Origin: Pseudomonas cichorii
Lineage (GTDB): Bacteria > Pseudomonadota > Gammaproteobacteria > Pseudomonadales > Pseudomonadaceae
Length of the DNA: 64,000 nucleotides
Direction of reading: 5' to 3'
Assembly (NCBI RefSeq): GCF_015471405.1
Contig: NZ_BLVZ01000008.1
Span: 1 to 64,000, forward strand
Under the pieces are notes generated by a model. That model saw only the letters and a list, made by a program, of their open reading frames with translations. It was not told where the DNA came from and made no database searches. This document shows positions 55,549 to 64,000 of the stretch, one piece after another (the stretch's first letter is position 1; every line of letters starts with the position of its first letter). The position numbers and the translations under genes were made by a program.

Positions 55549-56097
55549 TCAGTTACGACCCAGCATACGCTTGAGGGTCACATCGCGATCGATGAAGTGG
55601 TGTTTCAGTGCAGCCAGGCCATGGAACCCCGCAAAAACCACGATGAGCCATGCCAGATAAAGATGAATCCAGCCCGCCGTTTCCGCCTGTTCGGGAAGGC
55701 CACTGACCAGCGCTGGCACCTCGAACAAACCGAAAACCGGAATCCCCACGCCGTCGGCGGTGGAAATCAGGTAACCGGCGAACATCACAGCAAACAGAAC
55801 GACATACAGAAACAAGTGACCAAATGCAGCACCAATGCGCGTCAGCTTACTGTAGCTGGCCAATGGTGGAGGCGGCGGGCTGAGCAGGCGCCAGACCACA
55901 CGGAACAGCATCACTGCAAACAGTGTGATACCGATGCTCTTGTGCAGATCGGGCCCGGCCTTGCGCCAGGTATCGTAATAATCCAGTCCCACCATCCATA
56001 GCCCAAGCGCAAACAACCCGAAGACCACAACCGCTACACCCCAATGCAGCACCATGCCGACCAGACCGTAGCGAGAGGATGAATTACGTAACTGCAT
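55549..56097 (-). CDS. cybB: cytochrome b561
   Basis: A 182-residue four-helix di-heme membrane cytochrome, superoxide:quinone oxidoreductase type. Heme His candidates are in GMVLHWGVA, PDLHKSIG, GWIHLYLAW and FAGFHGLAALKHH. Co-transcribed with yceI downstream. Confidence 0.9.
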   Translation of the reverse strand: MQLRNSSSRYGLVGMVLHWGVAVVVFGLFALGLWMVGLDYYDTWRKAGPDLHKSIGITLFAVMLFRVVWRLLSPPPPPLASYSKLTRIGAAFGHLFLYVVLFAVMFAGYLISTADGVGIPVFGLFEVPALVSGLPEQAETAGWIHLYLAWLIVVFAGFHGLAALKHHFIDRDVTLKRMLGRN

Positions 56098-56439
56098 CGC
56101 AAATACCCTGTAATAAGTGTTACCAGACTAGCTTTTTATCTATCGAATGAAAGCGCAAAATTTCGCTCTGAACTATCGAAAAATACGATGAATATTTTTC
56201 TACCCTCTACCTTTCGATTTTCCACCTGGGTCCTTTTCGACGACCGCAGGCTGTTCTGCTGACGCAGCATCTCGATAAATCACACTCAGTAACACTGTGC
56301 CATGACCGTCGGCATTTCGATGGCGATGAACGGCACTATTACGAAAGTTCCTCTGCACAGGTTGATAAAGAACGAATTCACCGCGCATAAAAAAAGGGCG
56401 CGGTGTTTATCCGCGCCCTTCCTGTCAGCGATGGCTGGT
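56098..56439. other. intergenic region, about 340 bases
   Basis: Contains the terminator of the amine oxidase gene (56389-56420) at one end and must hold the cybB-yceI promoter at the other. AT-rich stretches around 56130-56210 are likely promoter DNA. No convincing gene: a 62-codon frame on the minus strand begins inside the terminator. Confidence 0.45.
56389..56420 (-). terminator. amine oxidase gene terminator
   Basis: AAGGGCGCGG/CCGCGCCCTT stem, 7-base loop, followed on the minus strand by TTTTTTT; about 20 bases after the stop. Confidence 0.9.
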
Positions 56440-58248
56440 TCAGTTCTTGACGTCAGCCGATGCTGCTTCGGTTTTAGCCGATGCTTTCGGAGCCGTGGCC
56501 GGCTTGGCAGGTGCCTTTTCCTTCACAGCCTCTTTCTTGGCGGCCTCTTTTTTCACAGGCTCTTTTTTCACAGCTTCCTTGGCAGGCGCTTTCTTGGCTG
56601 GTTCAGCCTTGGCCGGAGCCTTCTTGGCAGGCTCGGCTTTCGCAGGCGTCTTGGCCGGTTCAGCCACCGGCGTAACCACAGGAGCGACAGGCACAGGCGC
56701 CGGAAGCGGAGCTGGAGCTGGCTCGGGAGCTTTCTCGACCGGCTTCTCGGCAGGTTTTTCAGCAGGCTTGTCGGAAGAACCACCGAACAGATTGCTGAAG
56801 AAACCACCTTCTGACTTCTGCACCGCAGGAGCAGGTGCCGCAGGAGGAACCACCTTTACCGGCTCGAACGACTTGCCCGCCGCCAGATCCTGTACCTGAC
56901 TGGCTGCACGCTGACCGCTGCGCAGAGCGCCTTCCAGCGTGCCGGGATACAGAGCGTCAGTGTGTTCACCCGCAAAAGCTACACGCTGCACGGGCTTTTC
57001 CCACAGACGCCAGTACTTGCTGATCTGACCGGGGCCAAAGGCCAGGTAAGAACCGCCTGTCGAAGGATCGACGCTGTAACGGCGGATTTCATAGCCGGTG
57101 TAGGCACCACGCGCCTGTGGATAAAACGTGTGCAAGCGGATCAGTACCTGATCGACCAGTTGCTTGTCGCCAAACGCCTGCATGATCCGGGCATTGTCGC
57201 CAGACAGGTTGATCACCACATTGGCACCGCCCTTGAGTGCTGGCTCGATCCACAGCATGCCCAGGCCGGTATTGCTGAAGATCTCGCCCGACATGCGCGC
57301 CTTGCTGTCCCAGACCGGCGTCTTGAACTTGAGCATGATCTGGTCGCGCCAGCCATAGTTGGTGCCCTTGAGGGCGCCCATGTGCTGGGCATCCAGCGCA
57401 GGCGTCATCTGAATATTGCTCAGCGAGCGCAAAGGCACGGCCAGCACCACGTAGTCGGCGCTGTAACCGACTGCGCCGACCTTGACCGTTACGCCGTCCT
57501 TTTCCTGCACGATGGCCGATACCGGAGAGCTGGTCTTGATGGTCTTGAGCTGTTTGACGAAAGCCTGGGCCAGCACCACGCTGCCACCCGGCAGACGTGC
57601 AGCGCGCTGATCGCGCTCATCCACTGCGCGGTAAACCCGCGACTGCTGGGCAAAATACAGCAGCGACAGACGCGAAGGCTCGTCATAGCGAGTACGGATC
57701 TGCTGATTGATCAACTGCCGCGCCGTCGCAGGCAGGTTCAGACGATCCAGCCAGTTGGACACGTTGATCTGATCCAGAGCGAACAGCGTGCTGTTGGCGG
57801 CCGGGTTTTCAGGGTTCTCGATGGAGCGCGCCAGGTTGTCCAGCGTCTCCTCGTAGCGCTTGATGGCCTCGGCGGTTGCCGGTTGCTTGAGCGCCAGATC
57901 GGCCTGGGTGAAATGCACACCGTCGATCAGATAACCGGGCGTCCGCACAAACTCAGGAGCCGGCACGCTCTGGATCTTGAAGCTGTCCAGATAACGGTTC
58001 AGAACCGGCTGCGCCTTGGCATTGCCGATCCACTCGCTGGTGGCAAGCCCCGAACGGCCGCCAATATTGGCCCTGGCCTCCAGCAGCGTCACCTGCCAGC
58101 CTTTGTTCTGCAACTCATAAGCCGCCGTCAGGCCTGCCAGCCCGCCTCCGACGACAATGGCTGTACGTTGTTTTTCATTCGCAAGCGTCGAAACGCTGAC
58201 CAGCCCTATCACTACCAGCGCACACGCGCGCAGCCACCCAGAAAGCAT
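56440..58248 (-). CDS. FAD-dependent amine oxidase with Lys/Ala/Pro-rich tail
   Basis: A 602-residue flavin monoamine oxidase-like protein. A signal-like hydrophobic N terminus (about 1-24) precedes the FAD motif AIVVGGGLAGLTAAYELQNKG and ARANIGGRSG; the second FAD segment is AFAGEHTDALYPGTLEGALRSG near residue 440. From about residue 460 a 143-residue tail of Pro, Ala, Lys and Glu follows, with repeated AEPAKKAPAK and KKEAxKKEA units, like the AlgP/histone H1 type. ATG at 58248 follows GGAGTTCACGG. Substrate amine unknown. Divergent from bioA. Confidence 0.85.
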   Translation of the reverse strand: MLSGWLRACALVVIGLVSVSTLANEKQRTAIVVGGGLAGLTAAYELQNKGWQVTLLEARANIGGRSGLATSEWIGNAKAQPVLNRYLDSFKIQSVPAPEFVRTPGYLIDGVHFTQADLALKQPATAEAIKRYEETLDNLARSIENPENPAANSTLFALDQINVSNWLDRLNLPATARQLINQQIRTRYDEPSRLSLLYFAQQSRVYRAVDERDQRAARLPGGSVVLAQAFVKQLKTIKTSSPVSAIVQEKDGVTVKVGAVGYSADYVVLAVPLRSLSNIQMTPALDAQHMGALKGTNYGWRDQIMLKFKTPVWDSKARMSGEIFSNTGLGMLWIEPALKGGANVVINLSGDNARIMQAFGDKQLVDQVLIRLHTFYPQARGAYTGYEIRRYSVDPSTGGSYLAFGPGQISKYWRLWEKPVQRVAFAGEHTDALYPGTLEGALRSGQRAASQVQDLAAGKSFEPVKVVPPAAPAPAVQKSEGGFFSNLFGGSSDKPAEKPAEKPVEKAPEPAPAPLPAPVPVAPVVTPVAEPAKTPAKAEPAKKAPAKAEPAKKAPAKEAVKKEPVKKEAAKKEAVKEKAPAKPATAPKASAKTEAASADVKN

Positions 58249-58436
58249 TCCGTGAACTCCGAAAAACGTGGGGAAATTGCTAAAAACAACGAAGAGGCGC
58301 GCAGCATACGCCAGCCATAAAATGCCCGCCAGCGATGTTCTATACGATACAAATGGTTGTCCCACGGCCAGGCATTGCATAGGCTTGCGCGATTGTTCGC
58401 ACTCGCGTCATGCGAGCCGCTACCCGGAGATTGCAA

Positions 58437-59843
58437 ATGGGCCTGAATGACCAGTGGATGCAACGCGACCTCAAGGTCCTGTGGCACCCCTGCACGCAGA
58501 TGAAAGATCACGAAAACCTGCCACTGATTCCGATCAAACGCGGCGAAGGCGTCTGGCTGGAAGACTTTGAAGGCAAGCGTTATCTGGATGCCGTCAGTTC
58601 CTGGTGGGTCAACGTGTTCGGCCACGCCAACCCGCGCATCAACCAGCGGATCAAGGATCAGGTCGATCAACTGGAGCATGTCATCCTCGCAGGCTTCAGC
58701 CATCAGCCGGTGATTGAACTGTCCGAGCGGCTGGTCAAGCTTACTCCCGAAGGCCTTACACGCTGCTTCTACTCCGATAATGGCTCGTCCTGCATCGAAG
58801 TGGCGCTGAAAATGAGCTTTCACTACTGGCTCAATCGCGGCCAGCCGAACAAGAAACGCTTCGTGACCCTGACCAACAGCTATCACGGCGAAACCATGGC
58901 CGCGATGTCAGTGGGCGACGTGCCGTTGTTCACCGAAACCTATAAAGCGCTGCTGATGGACACCATCAAAGTGCCGAGCCCGGACTGCTATAACCGCCCG
59001 CAAGGCATGAGCTGGGAAGAACACTCGCGCAACATGTTCGCGGCCATGGAACAGACTCTGGCCGAGCATCACGACAGCGTTGCAGCCGTGATCGTCGAGC
59101 CGTTGATTCAGGGCGCGGGCGGCATGCGCATGTATCACCCGATCTATCTCAAGCTGCTGCGCGAGGCCTGTGATCGTTATGGCGTGCATCTGATTCACGA
59201 TGAAATCGCCGTGGGCTTCGGCCGTACCGGCAGCATGTTTGCCTGTGAACAGGCCGGCATCCGCCCGGACTTCCTGTGCCTGTCCAAGGCCCTGACCGGC
59301 GGTTATCTGCCACTGGCCGCCTGCCTGACCACAGACGAAGTGTACGACGCCTTCTACGACGACTACCCGACGCTTCGCGCCTTCCTGCACTCCCACAGCT
59401 ACACCGGCAACCCGCTGGCGTGTGCGGCGGCATTGGCGACCCTCGATATCTTCGAGCAGGACAATGTCATCGAGAACAACAAGGCGCTGGCACAACGCAT
59501 GGCCACGGCCACCGCGCATCTGGTGGATCACCCGCATGTAGCCGAAGTGCGCCAGACCGGCATGGCACTGGCCATCGAAATGGTCCAGGACAAAGCGACC
59601 AAAACCGCTTACCCGTGGCAGGAGCGCCGAGGCCTGCAGGTTTTCCAGCACGCTCTGGAGCGCGGTGCGCTGTTGAGGCCGCTGGGCAGCGTGGTGTACT
59701 TCCTGCCGCCGTACGTGATCACACCCGAGCAGATCGACTTCCTGGCCGAAGTCGCCAGCGAAGGCATCGACATCGCTACCCGCAGCAGCATCAGCGTGGC
59801 CGTGCGAGAGAACTTCCATCCGGATTTTCGTGACCCCGGTTAA
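58437..59843 (+). CDS. bioA: adenosylmethionine-8-amino-7-oxononanoate aminotransferase BioA
   Basis: A 468-residue PLP aminotransferase that uses SAM as amino donor to turn KAPA into DAPA, the step missing from the bioBFHCD operon 34 kb upstream. WHPCTQMKDHE, SSWWVNVFGH, IHDEIAVGFGRTG and the PLP Lys in LSKALTGG are visible. ATG at 58437 follows CGGAGATTG. I find no BirA-like operator upstream. Confidence 0.95.
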   Translation: MGLNDQWMQRDLKVLWHPCTQMKDHENLPLIPIKRGEGVWLEDFEGKRYLDAVSSWWVNVFGHANPRINQRIKDQVDQLEHVILAGFSHQPVIELSERLVKLTPEGLTRCFYSDNGSSCIEVALKMSFHYWLNRGQPNKKRFVTLTNSYHGETMAAMSVGDVPLFTETYKALLMDTIKVPSPDCYNRPQGMSWEEHSRNMFAAMEQTLAEHHDSVAAVIVEPLIQGAGGMRMYHPIYLKLLREACDRYGVHLIHDEIAVGFGRTGSMFACEQAGIRPDFLCLSKALTGGYLPLAACLTTDEVYDAFYDDYPTLRAFLHSHSYTGNPLACAAALATLDIFEQDNVIENNKALAQRMATATAHLVDHPHVAEVRQTGMALAIEMVQDKATKTAYPWQERRGLQVFQHALERGALLRPLGSVVYFLPPYVITPEQIDFLAEVASEGIDIATRSSISVAVRENFHPDFRDPG

Positions 59844-59856
59844 AACCCGTTAAACG

Positions 59857-59944
59857 GTAGGAGCGAATTTATTCGCGAGACGTCATTCAAGGCAGTGAAT
59901 TTGTATGGGATGTACCGGCCTTTCGCGAATGAATTCGCTCCTAC
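59857..59944. repeat. REP inverted pair, family B
   Basis: GTAGGAGCGAATTTATTCGCGA on the left and its inverted partner on the right, about 45 bases apart, between bioA and rsmE. Confidence 0.85.
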
Positions 59945-60034
59945 GGAAATTCCTGTTTTGTTTGATGACGGGGGGATTCATCCCCGAAAGCCACACACTG
60001 CACTTGTTAAAAAACAATCACCCAGAGAACCACC

Positions 60035-60754
60035 ATGAGACTGTCCCGCTTCTTCATCGACGCCACCTTGAGCCTCGGCGAGCACGAATTGCCCGAGGCC
60101 CAGGCACACTACATCAGTCGCGTACTGCGCATGGCCGAGGGCGATGCGCTGCAACTGTTCGATGGCTCGGGCACGGAGTTTCTCGGCACACTGGTGGAAG
60201 TCGGCAAGAAGCGCGTGCGCGTCCAGCTTGTTGAAAGCCTTGCCGGGCAGATCGAATCGCCGCTGCGCATTCATCTGGGCCAGGGCCTGTCGCGTGGCGA
60301 GCGGATGGACTGGGCCATCCAGAAAGCCACAGAACTGGGCGTCAGTGAAATAACCCCGATTGTCAGCGAACGCTGCGAAGTGCGCCTCAAGGACGAACGC
60401 GCCGAAAAGCGCCAGGCGCACTGGCAACAGATTGCAATCAGCGCCTGCGAACAATGCGGCCGCTCCGTGGTGCCAGTGATTCATCCACCGATGCCTCTGG
60501 CCGACTGGCTCAAACGCACCGAAGCAGGCCTCAAGCTGGTCCTGCATCCAGTCGCCGAAGCTCTGACCAGCCACGAAAAACCGACGACCCTGGCCTTCCT
60601 GATCGGCCCTGAAGGCGGTTTGAACGACGCGGAAGTCGAACAGGCCAGGGAAGCAGGCTTCCACTCCGCCCGCCTGGGCCCGCGCGTGCTGCGCACCGAG
60701 ACAGCGCCGGTGGTTGCGCTGAGTGTCGCGCAGCAGTTATGGGGTGATTTCTAA
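60035..60754 (+). CDS. rsmE: 16S rRNA m3U1498 methyltransferase RsmE
   Basis: A 239-residue SPOUT methyltransferase: N-terminal PUA-like domain (about 1-70) and C-terminal knotted SAM domain with LIGPEGGLNDAEV and LGPRVLRTETAPV. It methylates N3 of U1498 in 16S rRNA. Preceded by AGAGAACCACC. Adjacent to bioA as in P. aeruginosa. Confidence 0.95.
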   Translation: MRLSRFFIDATLSLGEHELPEAQAHYISRVLRMAEGDALQLFDGSGTEFLGTLVEVGKKRVRVQLVESLAGQIESPLRIHLGQGLSRGERMDWAIQKATELGVSEITPIVSERCEVRLKDERAEKRQAHWQQIAISACEQCGRSVVPVIHPPMPLADWLKRTEAGLKLVLHPVAEALTSHEKPTTLAFLIGPEGGLNDAEVEQAREAGFHSARLGPRVLRTETAPVVALSVAQQLWGDF

Positions 60755-60768
60755 ATCACGCGCTTCCT

Positions 60769-60831
60769 TGTGGAAGGGGGCTTGCCCGCGACGGCGTCAA
60801 ATGAATCGTCGCCAGCAAGCTGCCTCCCACA
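60769..60831. repeat. REP-like element, family A (degenerate)
   Basis: Inverted halves TGTGGAAGGGGGCTTGCCCGCGACG and its partner with AGCAAGCTGCCTCCCACA; several mismatches between the arms. It lies between convergent rsmE and the hemolysin III gene. Confidence 0.65.
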
Positions 60832-60838
60832 GAATTCG

Positions 60839-61453
60839 CTACAAAACGTAGAACCAGATCGCTATGAAATGCATCAGGCTTCCGGCAATCACGAACAGGT
60901 GCCAGATCCCGTGCCAGTGGCGAATATGGTCAAACACGAAAAAGATGATGCCGACGGTGTAAAGCACTCCGCCACCGGCAAGCCATATAAAGCCCGCCAG
61001 CCCCAGCGCAGCCAGCAATGGCTTGACCGCCACCAGCACGATCCAGCCCATCACGGCATAGATCACGATGGACATGATCCGGGCTTCTGAACGTGGTTTG
61101 ATTTCCTGCAGGATGCCGATCAACGCCAGCCCCCAGACGACTCCGAACAGACTCCAGCCCCACGGACCGCGCAATGTCACCAGGCAGAACGGCGTGTAGC
61201 TGCCCGCAATCATCAGATAGATCGAAAAATGATCGACCTTCTGCATGATGGCCTTAGCGCGCCCGCGAACGCTGTGATACACCGTCGAGACGCTGTACAG
61301 AATCACCAGGCACACCCCGTAGATCGCCATGCTGACAACCTTCCAGATATCGCCGTGCAGACTCGCCATCACCAGTAACCAGATGGCGCCGGCCGCCGCC
61401 AATATCGCGCCTACCAGATGTGACCAAGCGTTGAATTTTTCTCCGTAGTACAT
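60839..61453 (-). CDS. trhA: hemolysin III family membrane protein (TrhA/YqfA)
   Basis: A 204-residue seven-helix protein of the PAQR/hemolysin III family. EKFNAWSHLVGAI, STVYHSV and the later HWHGIWH motif hold the conserved metal-binding His and Ser residues of the family. E. coli TrhA (YqfA) affects membrane energetics; a hemolytic role is not implied. ATG at 61453 follows AGAGGTAACG; a longer frame from 61564 is less likely. Confidence 0.88.
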   Translation of the reverse strand: MYYGEKFNAWSHLVGAILAAAGAIWLLVMASLHGDIWKVVSMAIYGVCLVILYSVSTVYHSVRGRAKAIMQKVDHFSIYLMIAGSYTPFCLVTLRGPWGWSLFGVVWGLALIGILQEIKPRSEARIMSIVIYAVMGWIVLVAVKPLLAALGLAGFIWLAGGGVLYTVGIIFFVFDHIRHWHGIWHLFVIAGSLMHFIAIWFYVL

Positions 61454-61594
61454 CCGCACGTTACCTCTGACTACACGAAACAGCTGTTGTAGAGGCTCCC
61501 GGTTATTGATGTAAAGCGCAATGCAGATATTTGCAGCAGTCATCGTCTTCAGGGTCAGGCACAATCAACGCACACCAACAACAAGCGCCACGAC

Positions 61595-62518
61595 ATGCAG
61601 ATCGATGACGAGCTAACCCTGAAAAAACTGGAAATCTTCCTGGCCTTCATGCGCACAGGCAATCTGGCGCGGGCTGCGGCGGAATTGCAGACCAGCAATG
61701 TCAGCGTGCATCGCGCCATTCATTCGCTGGAAAGCGCCCTGCGCTGCCCGCTGTTCAAACATGAAGGCCGTAACCTGACGCCACTGGAAAGCGCCTACGT
61801 GCTGGAAGAGCGCGCACAGAAGCTGATTCAGGACGTGCTGACCACCGTCGAAATGACCCGCCAGGCGGCCGGTTTCTCAGCCGCACGTTTCAAGCTTGGC
61901 GCGCTGTACTCCCTGACGGTCAAGACCATTCCGCAGCTAATCATGGGCCTGAAGATCCGCCGCAGCGAACTGAATATCGACTTGATTCTGGGCTCGAACA
62001 TCGACCTGTTCTACAAGCTCAAGAACATGGAAGTCGATGCGATGCTGGTCTCGCTGGATGAAAGCCTCAATGACCCGGACTGCGAGCATCTGCCGCTGTT
62101 TTCCGACGATATCTTCCTCGCCGTACCTGCCGACTCGCCCTTCTCCCAGCATCAGGAAGTGGACCTGAGCGACCTGTACGAATCGACCTTCATTACCCTG
62201 ACCCAAGGCTTCGCCACCCACCGCGACGGTGTGCGGGTATTTCAACAGGCGGGGTTCGAGCCCAAGGTGGCGATGCAGGTGAACGACATCTTCACACTGC
62301 TGAGCATGGTCAGCTCAGGCGTGGGTTACGCCCTGCTGCCGGGCCGCATCGCAGCCGTGTATGAAAACCGCGTGCGACTGATCCCGCTGCAGGAACGCTA
62401 TCGCATGCAACAGCACATCGGCCTGGTGTTTCTCAAATCCAGAGAGCGGGACCCGAACCTGCTGGCACTGATTGCCGAATGCCGGATGTATACAAACCGC
62501 CTGACCAATATCGCGTAG
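61595..62518 (+). CDS. mdcR: LysR-family regulator of malonate decarboxylation
   Basis: A 307-residue LysR regulator with the N-terminal helix-turn-helix (KLEIFLAFMRTGNLARAAAELQTSNVSVHRAIHSLE) and an inducer domain. Neighbouring madM, madL and mdcH identify it as the malonate regulator MdcR, activating mdc genes in response to malonate. It is convergent with madM. Its TAG stop is the first part of a REP unit (62515-62536). Confidence 0.85.
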   Translation: MQIDDELTLKKLEIFLAFMRTGNLARAAAELQTSNVSVHRAIHSLESALRCPLFKHEGRNLTPLESAYVLEERAQKLIQDVLTTVEMTRQAAGFSAARFKLGALYSLTVKTIPQLIMGLKIRRSELNIDLILGSNIDLFYKLKNMEVDAMLVSLDESLNDPDCEHLPLFSDDIFLAVPADSPFSQHQEVDLSDLYESTFITLTQGFATHRDGVRVFQQAGFEPKVAMQVNDIFTLLSMVSSGVGYALLPGRIAAVYENRVRLIPLQERYRMQQHIGLVFLKSRERDPNLLALIAECRMYTNRLTNIA

Positions 62519-62536
62519 GAGCGAATTTATTCGCGG
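62515..62536. repeat. half REP unit, family B, overlapping mdcR stop
   Basis: GTAGGAGCGAATTTATTCGCG begins one base before the TAG of mdcR. No inverted partner is present, unlike the other four copies. Confidence 0.75.
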
Positions 62537-62541
62537 AGGCG

Positions 62542-62611
62542 GAGCTGCAAGCTGCAAGCTGCAAGCTGCAAGCTTTTGACTTGAAGCTTAAAGCTTGCAG
62601 CTTGCCGCTCC
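62542..62611. repeat. family C repeat with tandem GCTGCAA units
   Basis: Four tandem 7-base units (AGCTGCA) on the left face the inverted CTTGAAGC...AAGCTTGCAGCTTGCC on the right, between mdcR and madM. Confidence 0.8.
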
Positions 62612-62617
62612 AACGCC

Positions 62618-63382
62618 CTATCCCACAATGGCCCGCACGATGAAGTACAGCAATGACGGCCCGAGCAGGCAGCCCAGCCCGGTGTGGAAGGTAGCGGTCA
62701 AGGCGCCATAAGGCACCAGACGCCGGTCGGTCGCAGCAAGGCCGGCGGTCACGCCGCTGACGGTTCCGGCCAGGCCGCCGAAGACCATTGCCGAGCGCGG
62801 GTTGTCCAGGCCCATCCAGCGTGCGGCCATCGGTGTTCCGACCATCACCAGAATCGCCTTGATCAAACCGGTGGCGATGGACAAGGCCATGACATCCGAG
62901 GACGCCCCAAGCGCAGCGCCTGTCACCGGGCCGACGATGTAGGTGACCGCGCCCGCGCCGATGGTGGTCATGCTGATTGCGTCGCGATAACCAAATACCC
63001 AGGCAATGCTCGCCCCGACAATGAACGGCAGGATGGTGCCCAGAAACAGCGCAACCGCGCCGATCATGCCGGCCTTGCGCGCCTCGGTGGCCTGCACCTC
63101 GAACGCCGTGGCAACGATGGCGAAGTCGCGCAGCATCGCACCACCCATCAGGCCGATCCCGGAGAACAGCGCCATATCAGCCAGGCCCTTTTGCCCGCCG
63201 GTCAACGTGCCGCCAACCCAGGCCAGGATCAGGCCGATGACAATCGCAATGGCCGAGCCATGCACTCGTCCAAAGGTCAGCCGTTTGGACAGAATGACCG
63301 AAATCCACATGATCACGCCAACGAAAGCGAAGGCTGTAATCAGACCGTTGTGTTCAAGACCTTTCTCGATGAGATCCCACAT
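62618..63382 (-). CDS. madM: malonate transporter subunit MadM
   Basis: A 254-residue membrane protein with about eight or nine helices; with MadL it forms the Na+/malonate symporter first described in Malonomonas. The start shares only a 1-base gap with the stop of madL. Conserved polar residues in the helices (GGAMLRDFAIVATAFEVQ, GAGAVTYIVGPVTGAA) are typical. Confidence 0.9.
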   Translation of the reverse strand: MWDLIEKGLEHNGLITAFAFVGVIMWISVILSKRLTFGRVHGSAIAIVIGLILAWVGGTLTGGQKGLADMALFSGIGLMGGAMLRDFAIVATAFEVQATEARKAGMIGAVALFLGTILPFIVGASIAWVFGYRDAISMTTIGAGAVTYIVGPVTGAALGASSDVMALSIATGLIKAILVMVGTPMAARWMGLDNPRSAMVFGGLAGTVSGVTAGLAATDRRLVPYGALTATFHTGLGCLLGPSLLYFIVRAIVG

Positions 63383-63383
63383 A

Positions 63384-63800
63384 TCAGCGACCTCCCACAG
63401 GCGTTGCAGTCGGGATCACGTCCGGCTCTTCCTTGGGCAGCGGCTCACCCCGATTGGTACGGCTGATCAACGCAATGGTGCAGGCACACAGCACCACCGA
63501 ACCGATGGCTGCCAGCACGGCGACAGGTCCGCCCTTGAGTGCAGTCACCACGTTTTGTTGAGCGGCCATGGCCACCACCACTGGAATGTACATCGCGCCC
63601 CAGAAGCCGACGCCCATTTCGCAGTCCTTGCTCATGCCGCCGTTTTTCTGCATCCACAGGCGGGCGCAGATCAACAGGATCATGGCGATACCGACACCGC
63701 CCACATTGGATTTGACGCCCAGCAGAACGCCGAGCATGTCACCGAGAATCACCCCCGAAAGAGTGCAAATAGCCAGCAGAGCTACACCGTAGATAATCAT
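63384..63800 (-). CDS. madL: malonate transporter subunit MadL
   Basis: A 138-residue protein with four membrane helices, partner of MadM. The segment LGVKSNVGGVGIAMILLICARLW is the family core. GAGGAATAAC precedes the ATG at 63800. It follows mdcH after about 70 bases. Confidence 0.9.
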   Translation of the reverse strand: MIIYGVALLAICTLSGVILGDMLGVLLGVKSNVGGVGIAMILLICARLWMQKNGGMSKDCEMGVGFWGAMYIPVVVAMAAQQNVVTALKGGPVAVLAAIGSVVLCACTIALISRTNRGEPLPKEEPDVIPTATPVGGR

Positions 63801-63872
63801 TGTTGTTATTCCTCAATTGCGTTGCCGAAGTTGTTGTTTTTGTCCTTCGCAGCAGCATTGCACTCAGCATTT

Positions 63873-64000
63873 CTATGGATTGCGGGTTCCCTCCTCTCGC
63901 GACAACGCGACCAGACTGTCCAGGCGAGCGCCTTGAAAGGCGACTGCCGTTCCTTGTTCGAACACCTTGCGCGCCAGCCCCGTCAGCACGGTGCCAGGCG
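63873..64000 (-). CDS. mdcH: malonate decarboxylase epsilon subunit MdcH, 3' end only
   Basis: The last 42 codons of a minus-strand gene that continues past the right edge. The fragment (PGTVLTGLARKVFEQG...LDSLVALSREEG) reads as the C terminus of the MdcH malonyl transferase, which charges the acyl carrier of malonate decarboxylase; position just upstream of madL supports this. Only this piece can be judged. Confidence 0.7.
   Translation of the reverse strand, partial: PGTVLTGLARKVFEQGTAVAFQGARLDSLVALSREEGTRNP

Noticed and set aside
56200..56388. 62-codon minus-strand frame between cybB and the amine oxidase gene
   Set aside because: Its ATG lies in the T tract of the amine oxidase terminator and no ribosome site or family pattern is visible.
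58249..58436. BirA operator before bioA
   Set aside because: Only GGTTGTCC is present, with no spaced partner half-site.
59905..60234. Open frame running from the REP pair into rsmE
   Set aside because: Mostly out of frame with rsmE, rich in His/Arg, no start signal; shadow of rsmE.
62542..62611. CRISPR-like tandem repeat
   Set aside because: Units are 7 bases, directly abutting with no spacers, and fold back on an inverted partner; this is an interspersed repeat family.

Overview
The window reads as a chromosomal segment of a Pseudomonas. The inference of the P. syringae side of the genus rests on gene content, codon use and the interspersed REP sequences, not on a database search. Nearly all genes are core metabolic or regulatory families, and several blocks match gene neighbourhoods known in P. 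aeruginosa (ureEFG beside desT; bioB-F-H-C-D beside acyl-CoA dehydrogenases; comF-modE; metF-rhlE-ahcY; bioA-rsmE beside an amine oxidase; mdcH-madL-madM-mdcR). I see no prophage, insertion sequence, integron, CRISPR array, rRNA or tRNA.

Layout. 1-530: left edge with three TGCGCA-N6-TGCGCA palindromes and a 28-residue membrane peptide gene. 0.7-4.3 kb: ferritin-like protein, AsmA-family protein and a DesT-type TetR repressor. 4.4-6.9 kb: ureE-ureF-ureG-ureJ behind a sigma-54-like promoter. 6.9-14.5 kb: pqqF, pqqA-B-C-D-E and an S9 peptidase. 14.5-21 kb: a Pmp3-type membrane peptide, two acyl-CoA dehydrogenases flanking a diguanylate cyclase, and a small flagellar-rod-like protein. 21-25.8 kb: biotin operon bioB-F-H-C-D with a BirA-type operator. 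25.8-29.4 kb: comF, modE and a Tat-exported PhoX phosphatase. 29.4-35 kb: a LacI-regulated ABC transporter operon ending in a GpdQ-like phosphodiesterase.

35-43.9 kb: srkA, rarD, a region with DnaA-box sequences, a GcvR-like ACT protein, glcB, a single-domain response regulator, and a cNMP/CBS/DUF294 protein paired with a DnaQ-like exonuclease. 44-49.4 kb: a four-carbon sugar-acid (L-threonate type) operon ltnD-otnK-otnC-gntP-otnI. 49.4-55 kb: acyl-CoA thioesterase, SAH riboswitch plus ahcY, metF, and rhlE with a long disordered tail. 55-60.8 kb: yceI-cybB, a flavin amine oxidase with a Lys/Ala/Pro-rich tail, bioA and rsmE. 60.8-64 kb: a hemolysin III family protein, mdcR, and madM-madL with the 3' end of mdcH cut by the window edge.

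How the parts work together. The pqq block makes the PQQ cofactor. BioC/BioH make and release the pimeloyl thioester, then BioF, BioA (34 kb away), BioD and BioB finish biotin. AhcY, switched by its SAH riboswitch, and MetF serve the methyl cycle. The acyl-CoA dehydrogenases appear to be under a PsrA-type fatty-acid operator. The ABC-GpdQ operon could import and cleave phosphodiesters. Three families of interspersed palindromes (about nine or ten copies) occupy intergenic spaces; one supplies the stop codon of mdcR and another the ribosome site of metF.
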